A stretch of 64,000 nucleotides of DNA from positions 1 to 64,000 of the forward strand of contig JABLTG010000082.1 of NCBI GenBank assembly GCA_016618085.1, written 5' to 3'. The DNA is from Neovahlkampfia damariscottae (Eukaryota > Heterolobosea > Selenaionea > Neovahlkampfiida > Neovahlkampfiidae). This document shows, piece by piece, positions 54,704-64,000 of the stretch; position 1 is the first letter of the stretch, and each line of letters starts with the position of its first letter. Below the pieces are notes generated by a model. It was not told the origin of the DNA. It was given only the letters and a program-made list of their open reading frames with translations, and did not search any database. A program made the translations under genes and the position numbers.

Positions 54704-57498
54704 TTATCTTTTTGAAAATAATGGATAATTATCCAAATCTTCTTTCATTTTTGAAGCATGAAATCTTGGAAAACTATCCAAAATAACAGTATCAGTTACA
54801 TGTTTTAAAACATCTTCAAAAATATCAATTTTGATATCTCCAATTTGTTTTGCTTCAATTAATTCTTGTGAAAAACCTTTTTGTAATTTTCCGCTAATAT
54901 TAATTTCCAAAGGTGATGTTGGTAATAAATAAGATTGACAAATTTCTTCTGCCTTTGAAAATCTCTCTTTATCAGATTCAAGTTTTGTAAAAATTTGAAC
55001 ATCCTCAAAAAATAAAATACATTCAGTTGATAATTCAGTTCTCAAATATTCTTTGAAAAATCTTCGACAAACATCATCTTGTAAAACGATAATTTGATTT
55101 TGACTTAAACTTTGATATCTTTGTGATCTACAAATTTGACATCTACTAATCAATTTAACCATTAATTTTTGTAATTCTTTTAAAATTTCAGTTACATCTG
55201 GTCTATGAGATGGATTTGGATCAATCATTTGAATAATTAAACTAATTAATTTTTCATCATAAATCTTCGTTGATATTAATTCTTTTTTCATATTTGTAAA
55301 ATAAGCAGGTGTTTGTTTGAATATATCTTTAATTGATTTTGCTGATGTTTGATTTTCACATAATTTTTCAATTTGATCTTGTTTTAATAAGGTTATTAAT
55401 TTGAAACATATCATTCCAACTGCATAAATATCACTTTTATTTGATACTATTGCTTCAGGTGGTAAAAAATATTCTGGATATTTTTTATCAATATCTGTAT
55501 AAAATCCAGGATCAACATAAATTCTACCATCAATGGAAACATAAATATTTTTTTCAGTTAATTTTCCAAAATCAAAATTCTTTGATTTTTTATGAAATTC
55601 TTCAACAGCCAATAAAATTTGTTTCATCAAATTTGCCATTTCCTGTAAAAAATTGAATTTTAATTTTTCGTTTTTTTTCATACCAAAGGTGATAAATGAT
55701 CATCAAAACTTTCAAGATATTTTTCTAAATTTTCATTAATTTCTGAAGTTACAATTGTCAAACAATTTTGTTTTGAAAGAACATCTTCACTAAATACTTC
55801 TACAAATTGAATTATATTTGAGTTTTGAATATGATTCAAATATTTTATAGTTTCTTGTTTCACATCAAGAGAAGATGAATATATTCTTTTTGCTGAAAAT
55901 GGTTCACTTGTTACATTATTCCAAACAGAACAAACTTCAATAACTTGAGAAATTTTTTCAACTTTTTCAACGACTTTTAAAACTGAATAGGAATCAGTAA
56001 ATTTTTGATTTTTAAATTTGACAATGGAAGCTTTTAAATAATCTTTCCATAACTGAGAAAATATAAATCTTGGATAATACTCTTCAGATAAGATACGAAA
56101 CATCAATGAGTACAATTCCTTATCCCAACCTTTTTGTAAAGTATCTTTTTGGATAATAGAATTTCTAATATCAATATTGTATAAAACGCATTCATTTGAA
56201 TCAATTTTACAATATTTCATTATTTTCTTTTTTAATTCTGCTGTAGGATCTGATTTGTATTTTATTAAATCATCAAAACATGAAATATAATCTAATCCAT
56301 AATGATCTGAGACATATAATGAAAATAATTCATAAACTTGTTTTTCGATAATCAATTCTTCAAATGAATTTGGGATCGATATTTTTTGTTGTTGTAATTG
56401 TTCTCTGATTGGTGTAAATGTTTCTTCTTTTTTTTTTTTTTTCAAAAATTCTTGAAAAATTGGATTTAAAGTTATATAAACATCTTCATAAATTAAACTG
56501 AGATCTTTTAATTTTTCCTTTTCTTGTTCAAATTTTTTGTTCAACTTTTCAGTGAAATAATTTTTTCCATTGATTTGAGAAATCAATTGTTTTTCATATT
56601 TTTGTTTCTGTTTTTTATTTTTTTCTTTTTGATATAATTGGTAGATTTCAAAGAATTTAAATTCTTCTGGGATTGAACGATCTTCCGCATATTTACGAAA
56701 TTCTTCTCTATCAATAGTATTTTCTTCAAATGCTTCTGATAACTCTTCTGTATTCTTTTTTAACTGTAAAAGTCTCTTATGTTTGATTTGACCCAAAACG
56801 GATAAAAACTCCGACTCTTCTGATTCGTTCTTTTGTTTTTGTTGTTGTGGTGATGTCGTATCTTCTTCTTCTTCAGGTGAAAAAAATATCCTTCTTGAAC
56901 TTCTTGAACTCTTTACTTTCTCCTTTCTTTCATTTTTTTTATTTGAATTATTGCTTCCAATGAGTTCAGTGTCCGTTTTTTTTAGTTCAACTTTTTGAAA
57001 TTCTTTTGGTTCTTCAGCTTGTTCTTCTTCTTCTTCTTCAGGTGATTTGAATAAATTTTTGAAAAGGATCTCTGCAATATTTGATTTTCTTTTACTTGAA
57101 GAGTTTGTTCTTTTATGTTTTGAGGTCAATTGATTTTTTCCTCTTTGTATATCTTCCTGATTAATCAAAGGAGCACTTTTACGATCACTTGTTCTTTTAT
57201 CTTTCCTTTCTTCTTTTTCAATGAAAATGGAAACGTTCGTTTTTCTTGGTGAAGTTGGTGTTTTTGGAGTCCTATGGTTCATCATATCAGTGTCAGACCT
57301 CTGAAACATATCTTTTGAAAAACTTTTTTTTGAGCCTGGTGTATTGGGTAGCGATTTAACAGAACTTCCACCAGAAGTTTTTCTTGGAGCGCTTTCTTGT
57401 GGGATAATAATACCGTTGTCCTTAGAAACTCCTGTTGGTTCTGGACTGTTGTTTGGACTCTTTTTTAATCTAGCAATTTTGTCTTGGAGTGTGGTCAT
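54704..57498 (-). CDS. Multi-RGS pseudokinase
   Basis: Exons 55684-57498 and 54704-55642, 917 aa. A Ser/Pro-rich, low-complexity N-terminus (1-250; many SP/TP sites) is followed by RGS-like helical domains at about 262-352, 387-488 and, clearest, 793-905 (LQDDVCRRFFKEYLRTELST to KIDIFEDVLKHV). Between them a protein-kinase-like domain spans ~508-770: FSAKRI with the usual Lys, LLAVEEFHKKS, then FDFGKLTEKNIYV where HRDLKPEN is expected, VDPGF in place of DFG, PPEAIVSNKSDIYAVGMI and a late HRP. The catalytic Asp is absent, so a pseudokinase is likely. It should act on G-alpha signalling. An intron upstream in the 5' UTR may exist. Confidence 0.8.
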
Positions 57499-57595
57499 TA
57501 ATCCAACCAACTGAAAAAAAATAAAGAAAATGTTAACCAATGAAAAATCGTCAGCTTTTTTTCCTTTTTCTTTTATAAAAATTATGCAGAATTAG

Positions 57596-58189
57596 ATGAA
57601 AAGGGAGCTTTTTGTTTTTCATTTTGATGGATGTTTGATATTATTGGTCACATTTTTTAACATGGTTTTCTTCGGTTTGGATGCATCAGAGGTTTTTAAA
57701 TTCTCAAATTTTGTTGTACTTCCTGCATGGTTATTATTAATGATTATTCCAAAATTAAAAATTACCAAAGTTTTAGTTAAATTCACTGCTCTAATTTTAT
57801 CGATTGATTATTTTATTTTGTTGGTGATGACCATAACAAAAACAACAAATTTGAATGATGTAAATGATGTATTAGATATGTTCAAAAATTTTAATACAAA
57901 GCATTTGCAAGAATTTGCGTCCACTTTTTCAAGTCCAAATGTTCAAAATGTAATTAATGGTTTTAAACCAGATACAGGATTTCTTCTTGGATGGATTCAT
58001 TTCTTAGCTTTAGATTTGTTACTTGGTCATCAAATTTCATTAGAATCTCATCGTGCTGGGTTTTCCTGGGTAGCTATAATACCACTAATAATGTTAACAA
58101 TTGTTTGCCCACCAATTGGTTTCATTGTTTTCACTGTTTCAAAGCTTTTAAAGCTATATATATTAGGAAATGAAGAGATTGAAGAATAA
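57596..58189 (+). CDS. ABA4-like membrane protein (DUF4281)
   Basis: Single exon, 197 aa, four membrane segments. The block FVVLPAWLLLMIIPKLKITK and, later, GFLLGWIHFLALDLLLGHQI, with ESHRAGFSWVAIIPLI and CPPIGFIVF, matches the ABA4/DUF4281 family (plants: neoxanthin synthesis; bacteria and others: unknown). The role here is not necessarily carotenoid related, since I see no other carotenoid gene. It is divergent from the RGS pseudokinase across 97 bp with a CCAAT at 57537-57541 between them. Confidence 0.75.
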   Translation: MKRELFVFHFDGCLILLVTFFNMVFFGLDASEVFKFSNFVVLPAWLLLMIIPKLKITKVLVKFTALILSIDYFILLVMTITKTTNLNDVNDVLDMFKNFNTKHLQEFASTFSSPNVQNVINGFKPDTGFLLGWIHFLALDLLLGHQISLESHRAGFSWVAIIPLIMLTIVCPPIGFIVFTVSKLLKLYILGNEEIEE

Positions 58190-58230
58190 TAAAATTTCAT
58201 AATAAAAATGAAAACCACCATTGATTTTTT

Positions 58231-58632
58231 TTATATTTTTTTTTCTTCTTGTTCATACATCAATTTATCCAAATTTCTTTTTCTTCCAAGATAGAATGTT
58301 TGATATATCCTTGTACAAGATTGAAAATTTTTGTAAATTTTTGATTCTTGTGAAATGTCTTCTGATTGTTTTTCAAAATTTGTTCCATTTTCTATTTCTT
58401 CATTTGTGGATTTATTTGAACGTAATTCTTTTATAATTGAGTACATAGGTCCACAAGGAGTATAATATGAGTAGAGTATTTCATTATAAGAACTATCACC
58501 TGAGCTGTATGCTAATTTTTCAGGTTCTCTTATGACCATATCTTCATCATTTGTCAATAATTTAGGAGGTCCATAATACCTGTTATCTTTTGGTTTTTGG
58601 AATTGTAATTTCTCCTTCAAAAAATCAGACAT
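58231..58632 (-). CDS. Hypothetical protein
   Basis: Single exon, 133 aa starting MSDFLKEKLQFQKPKDNRYY. Hydrophilic, with no membrane segment; contains YYGPPKLL, SYNEILYSYYTPCGPMY and a basic patch LGRKRNLDKLM. No family recognised. A CCAAT lies 32 nt upstream (58664-58668), supporting a real gene. Confidence 0.55.
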   Translation of the reverse strand: MSDFLKEKLQFQKPKDNRYYGPPKLLTNDEDMVIREPEKLAYSSGDSSYNEILYSYYTPCGPMYSIIKELRSNKSTNEEIENGTNFEKQSEDISQESKIYKNFQSCTRIYQTFYLGRKRNLDKLMYEQEEKKI

Positions 58633-58712
58633 CAACAAAACTTGTTTTTGGAACAGAAAATGACCAATGAAATTGCAGAGAGTTTATGGATAATTATATT
58701 TTATTTAAAGGT

Positions 58713-61700
58713 TTATCTGAATTTAAAATTAATATCCAAAATTGATGATAATGTTTCTGGCAATAAACGGAAATATTTTCCTTCTTGTAATAAAATGAAT
58801 TGTGATTTGTTTTCTATTCCAATAATATTAGAATTTGAAAAGAAATATCTTTGAGCAAATAATGGATGACTTATCACTAACTTTGAAAATGCATCGTTAA
58901 TGATGTGAATTTCTAGTTCATTGATGGTGTCATATTCTTTGATTATCAACTTACCCCATTTCTCACCAAATCTATCAAATATCCGATCCATTTTATCAAA
59001 ATACATGTCAGTGAAAATTGAAATTAACAACAGGCAAATGTAAATTTCTCCACCAATCACATCAAAATCTGTTTCGCACAACTTGAGAAAATGGTTGATG
59101 GTATGATCGATCAATTTATCAATATTCTTTTCCAAAAATGACTTATCAAAATACATTCCAACTAAACAAAGTAAATATCTAAAAATAGAATTAAAAAACG
59201 ATGGTGATTTGTTACAAGGTTTCATAATTATTCAACTTTTCATCGAACTTTTTGTAAATTTTCAATTGGTCAATCGATGATTCCATCAATTTAGGTTCAA
59301 GATAAAAAACATACTTCAGCAACTTATTTGCATGTCTTCTGATCTCGGAATCTTTGTTCTGTAAAAAAATCAAAAAAAAATGACAAATCATTACGTAAGT
59401 ATACTCCACAATTAAGTTAGTGAAACCAGGTCTTGAGAGATTGTTAATCATCAATTCTTGATAATAGATAATTTGATAAATTATAATCTCAAAAATAGTG
59501 GATATGTATTCCTTCTCTTGTAATTTCTTATTCTTCAAAATATTAAACAAATTTTTGAATAAAATATCAATCCAAAGATATGAGTCCCTTTTTAATCCGA
59601 GTATCAATGAACAAATACAATAGAGAGAATTGATATCTTCAGTTTCTTGTTTTTCTAAATTTTTCAAATCTTTAATGAACATATTCATCAAAGGAACGAT
59701 ATCTGAATCGAAATAAGAATCATAATTAATATAGTCCATGTATAAAAATTGATAATAAAAATGTAATGAAAACACCAATAGGAAATTTTCTTCAAAATTT
59801 TGTTCAAGTGAAATTTTTTGAAAATGTATCAAATCATAAATATCAAATGATTTAATTTTTTTTAAATCAGGAATACTTGTTGCAATTTGACCGAGAATAT
59901 CAACAAAAATAGGTTGATATTCAATGAATTGAAATGCTACTTTAAAGATGAATTTAAAGAATTCAAAATCTTCATTTTCCACCATTTTTGGGTAAAAATT
60001 TGGTAGAAATCTAAATGCTAACGATTTGATTTGAACTAATTCTAATGGTTCAAAATCTGTGATTTTATCTTTTAATAGGTTCATTGAAATATCAAAGAAT
60101 TTATAATCATCAAATAAATGAAGATTTTCTTTCGGAATTTCATCAAATCCATATAATATAATAAATCCAGACATTTTTTCTTCTTTTTCTTTTTGATTGA
60201 TCAATTTTAAAATTTTTGGTAATAACAATTTCAATTGGTCCAATGAGAGTTCATTTTGAAATGGTAAGAATAAAGCAGGCCATTGCTGAAGAAAAAATGG
60301 AACTTCTATCAAATAATCAAATAATCTAAATCTTCAATTTTGAATATATTTCTTACGTCATTGCTGTTTTCTTCAATTGTGCTGGAAGAAGTTCTGAATT
60401 CATGAAGAATGACATCATTGTTTCTGGGTTCAATTTTTTCACATCTTCACCTAATTTTTCTATTCTTGATAAGATTATAACTCTTTCATTTTGTGTCAAA
60501 TAAACTGGTGGATCATCTTTGTGTAATGAAAAAAAGTTCATCCAGTTTGAATCAATTTTTAAATCAGAATTGATTAAATTTTTGTATAATAGATTACGAT
60601 ATGTTTCTGATGGTGAATATTTTGTCAATTCTAAAATCAAAATGAAATTCTCTTCAACCAAATGATTATCATTTTCAATGTAATAACAAGTCTCTGAATG
60701 AATGTAGTTATAGAAAAATTGGAAATATTTTGATTTTGTATCTTTTTGTAAACATGTTAAAAATATTGATAAATAAGTGAAATTCTTTCTAAATTCATTT
60801 TTAATTTCATCTTAAAGAGTATAACTCATTTTCTTTAACTTACTATAATTTTTTAAATAAAGATAAATAAAATCTTCAAACATTGACTTGTCTTTACCCT
60901 TTTCACCACTAAACAACATGATTAACTGTTTAATAAAAAGGGTTTCGATTCCTTGAACATTTAACTTTTTTGATTCTAAATTGATCACGAAATAATCCTT
61001 GATTTTGTTGAAATTATCAACATTCCTTTTTGATGAAGGCAATGATAAATACCTCAATAGAGAAATATTCATGTTTGGATCTTTTTGAACCATCATTAAA
61101 TTATCGTATGTTAAATAAGGAAGATTACTTTCATCAACAGAACCCATACTCTCATCAACCATACGGAGCATTGTGACAAATAAATTAGTGAATTTGATCA
61201 ATCTGTCATTTGAATTCACAGGATTTCCACTTGTAAATGAAAAGTTAAAAATATCTTGATATGTTGAAACATGTGATAAAATGATTGGTCCACCGTCGCA
61301 TTCCAGACTTGTGCTGGTAAAAATACTCTCCAATTTATATTGATCAAAATTGAAAAAATCATCAATTTTTCCAAAATTTGATAGACATGGTACAATTGCT
61401 CTTCCATGACTAAACTTTAAATTTGATTGGTTTTGGGACACTGAACTTAAATAATTTTCTGAAGAAATCTCTTGTTGAACAGATTCATTAATTTCAAATG
61501 CTAAATCCCATACTAATCCAGGATCTTTTTCATATGATTTTTTCCATTGTATTGGAAAATCCATCGTTGCAACCATCAAACCAATACTTTTTGAATTTTG
61601 TTTCAATTTCTTTCTGAGACATACAGGAATGAAAATATCCATCCATTCTTCCCCTTTACATTCACAATATGTTTCAATATAGCCTAAAATTATGTGAAAA

Positions 61701-62692
61701 AAAATAGAATCTTACATGTGAGAAATACAGCATATAGAAATGAATTCACAGATACCCCGTGATCTTTACATAATTTACTAATTATTTTGCTTGGTATTTG
61801 TGTAAATAATACCGATTGATGATTTGGTTTTTGAGAAATGTCATCAAAAATTATCTTCCCATATTTTTGATCTGAAGAGATGACTCGTTTTTTAAATTTG
61901 ATATTAGGTAAAAAATCATCAATTGCAGGTTCTATTGGTATTTCTTTGAATGAGACTTCTTCTTTTTTGTTTATTTTTTCAATGAAATTTAGTAAATCAC
62001 TCATTAATGAACAAACTGATTTTCCATCGCAAATCAAATGAGAACAACACAATAAGATTTCAAAAAATTCATTTTTGTTATCATGAATCAAAGTAATATT
62101 CCATAATAAACTTGTTTTGTAACCTTTAGGAGAATTCAAAAATAATTTATAACCATTTCTAATTTCTTCATTAAAAAGTCTGTCTATATCATTTTCAGTG
62201 AGATTTTGATTTATTTCAACATAGTGATGTTCAAAAAACAACTTTTCATAGAGAGGTATATCTTCAAAAATTGAATAATTTTCTTTAGTTTTGACTCCGC
62301 ATTGTAGAATTTTATATTTTTGTTGTAAATAAGAAACAGCTTGTTTGAAGTTGTTTTTGTCAATTTTTCCTTTTACTTTTGCTTTTTGAACAATTGTAAA
62401 ACCATTATCTTCAAGAATTTCAAGAAAATTATTTTCAGCAAAACCAAGTTTCCTCTCCATTTTTCTTGATTCTACAAAAAATTAATTGGTTGAATTTTTT
62501 TCAACAAAATATACTTTGGTGTTCAATATTTAAATTATCATTAGTTTTTTCAATTTTTTCTTTAAGTTCTTTAATTTCTTCAATTTCTGTTTTATTGTTT
62601 GAAAAAGAGTTATACAAAAAATATCCAACAACTGAAGCAATTGCTACACCACCAGTGATCAAAAGATACTTTTTGTATTTATCTTCATCCAT
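58713..62692 (-). CDS. Membrane-anchored acyltransferase fused to a helical solenoid (composite model)
   Basis: Composite of seven exons: 62515-62692, 61716-62471, 60844-61683, 60357-60810, 59395-60325, 59216-59358 and 58713-59178, about 1255 aa, all junctions in frame. It begins with a short membrane anchor (LLITGGVAIASVVGYFLY). Then follows a CoA-dependent acyltransferase/condensation domain with HLICDG as the HxxxDG catalytic motif and NFGKIDDF late in the domain. From about residue 500 it continues as an all-helical HEAT/ARM-like solenoid (VPFFLQQWPALFLPFQ, RRHANKLLKYVF). The join between the two parts uses a GTAAGT intron (60811-60843). The first exon could be a separate 63-aa gene, since a CCAAT also precedes the ATG at 62460. 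Substrate unknown. Confidence 0.55.
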
Positions 62693-62723
62693 ATAAATAC
62701 AAAATAAATTCGAAGAATTTGAG

Positions 62724-62728
62724 CCAAT
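62724..62728 (-). promoter_or_regulatory. CCAAT box between acyltransferase and LRR gene
   Basis: One CCAAT in the 83-bp gap between starts 62692 and 62776. Role inferred. Confidence 0.4.
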
Positions 62729-62775
62729 TATCATCAAACAAAAGTTCCAACAAATAATCAAGGAGGAACTTCAAA

Positions 62776-64000
62776 TGTCTTTTTTTGACTGGATCGAAGA
62801 AGAAAAAACAAATTTAGAAAGAGGTATTACTTCACATATTAAACTCTTTAAAGAAATACTCAATTTGAACTCGAAATATCGAGGAACAATACCAAAGGAA
62901 GTTTTCAAATTCAAAAATTTAAAAAGTTTGAATCTACAAGCCAATTATTTACACAGTATTCCAAAAGAGTTATTTCAGCTGAAAAAATTGCGTAATTTGA
63001 ACTTATCAAGCAACTTTTTAGTGACAATTCCATCAGAAATTGTTTTATTGGAAAACTTACAACAATTTGACTGTAGTCGCAATTCAGAATTAAAAATAGT
63101 ACCAAAAGAAATTCAATATCTACAAAAATTAAAAGAATTACATTTTGAGTACAATATCATTGAAGTAATTCCAGAAGAAATTTGTGTATTAGAAAATTTA
63201 ATGAGTTTATCACTTCAGTATAATAATATCAAAGAGATACCATCAAAAATAGGTGAACTAAAGCAGTTAACAAAACTTGATTTGTCTTTCAATCAATTGA
63301 AAAATATACCTAAAGAATTATTCTATTTAGAAAATTTGGAAATTTTGATTTTAAGCTTTAATGAAATTTCTGAACTCCCTCTTGGAATTTCCAACTTGAA
63401 GAATTTAATTATATTTGAGATGAAAGTAAATAGATTAGAAATTATATCAGAAGAATTTTTGGATCTGAAAAGTTTGAAATTTTTATGTCTTTCTGGGAAT
63501 ATGATAGAGAAGATACCAAGAGACATGAATAGAATGAAAAGTTTAATGAAATTTGATATTAGTGAGAACCTAATTGAAATGATTCCAAAAGAAGTTTTTT
63601 CCATCAAAAAATTGAACATTAGTTATGACCATTGTAAAATGTATTATTTCGGTCAATATTTTGGAATATTTAATCAAATACACCAACAAATGCCATTTAA
63701 GCGACATGAAGAAATCGACTATTTTGATAGGCTTGAACAATTTATTCAACAACCAACCAATTTTGAGGAACTTGAAAAGTTTGAATATCACTTCAAAATA
63801 ATGATTGATTATTGGAAATCAAATGATTACATATCTTCGGAATTAAATCTTTTAGCTTTAAAAAATTTAAAAAAAAAATATGAGGGGAACAAAACACAAC
63901 CATGGGAAATTTTAAAAAGCATGAAAGAAAATAATGATAAAAGTGAACTGGAGAGTTTGATTGAGAATATTGAAATCCAATTTAAAAGGATAAAAAGATA
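62776..64000 (+). CDS. Leucine-rich repeat protein, 3' end outside the window
   Basis: Open to the end of the window, at least 408 codons, no intron seen. After a short N-terminus (MSFFDWIEEEKTNLERGITS) about 11 LRRs of 23 residues run from ~35 to ~290 (LKSLNLQANYLHSIPKELFQ, LRNLNLSSNFLVTIPSEIVL, LTKLDLSFNQLKNIPKELFY). A non-LRR helical stretch follows (about 290-408), with FDRLEQFIQQPTNFEELEKF, continuing past the edge. LRR style is close to that of the KTR-repeat gene at 40613. Possibly a ROCO- or kinase-linked LRR; the missing end decides. Confidence 0.8.

Noticed and set aside
60812-60846. TAA stop at the end of the acyltransferase part read as a true gene end
   Set aside because: The stop falls inside a good GTAAGT...AAG intron, and the following helical part has no start codon of its own; kept as an alternative only.
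1-64000. Transposons, viral elements, CRISPR arrays, rRNA or tRNA genes
   Set aside because: No reverse transcriptase, integrase, transposase, capsid, terminal repeats, spaced repeat array or conserved RNA genes were recognised on either strand.

Overview
This is a nuclear fragment of an AT-rich eukaryotic microbe. It carries about 37 protein genes on both strands, packed tightly: divergent start codons are often 70-170 bp apart, and one convergent pair of stop codons abuts. Most genes contain very short GT-AG introns, roughly 26-46 nt with a few of 65-90 nt; I modelled about 70. The code is standard, with TAA, TGA and TAG all used as stops. A haem A synthase gene (COX15) indicates respiring mitochondria. 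The mix of large TIG/Cys-rich multi-TM receptors, LRR, RCC1, BTB, RGS and DEP proteins fits a free-living amoeboid or flagellate protist. A heterolobosean-like organism is possible, but I cannot settle the lineage from sequence alone. A CCAAT/ATTGG pentamer lies close upstream of most start codons and looks like the standard promoter element here. I saw no rRNA, tRNA, transposon, viral element or CRISPR array.

Layout. 0.26-14.4 kb: two inverted paralogous receptor genes (about 1710 and 1755 aa) flank an unrecognised gene and a retinol-dehydrogenase-like SDR. 14.6-26.5 kb: COG3, a BTB plus multi-TM protein, a YJU2/CCDC130 splicing factor, a secreted RCC1-repeat/EGF protein, a BCL7-like protein, ALG14, COX15 and protein disulfide isomerase. 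26.8-38.2 kb: phosphatidylinositol synthase, a TPR protein, an R-SNARE, LRR and ZCCHC8-like proteins, a GnT-I-like glycosyltransferase, a small heat-shock protein, a helical protein and a CAAX-less Rho GTPase. 38.3-49.2 kb: THOC1, a repeat/LRR protein, a coiled-coil protein, USE1, a small secreted protein, eIF5, a T4 Rnl1-like RNA ligase and SKP1. 49.8-64 kb: an acidic IQ-motif protein, a DEP-oxidoreductase fusion, an RGS/pseudokinase protein, an ABA4-like membrane protein, a large acyltransferase-solenoid gene and an LRR gene cut by the window edge.

Several genes share a theme without forming an operon. COG3, USE1, the R-SNARE, PDI, ALG14, GnT-I and PI synthase all serve the secretory pathway. 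THOC1, YJU2-like, ZCCHC8-like, eIF5 and the RNA ligase handle RNA.

The observations most worth following up are the Rnl1-type RNA ligase, the DEP-FSP1-like fusion, the three-RGS pseudokinase, the GnT-I with a GnT-V-like cysteine tail, the R-SNARE with Asn at the zero layer, and the membrane-anchored acyltransferase-solenoid. No single multi-gene system stands out as an obviously new pathway. All splice models were made by eye, keeping frame and comparing with known families.
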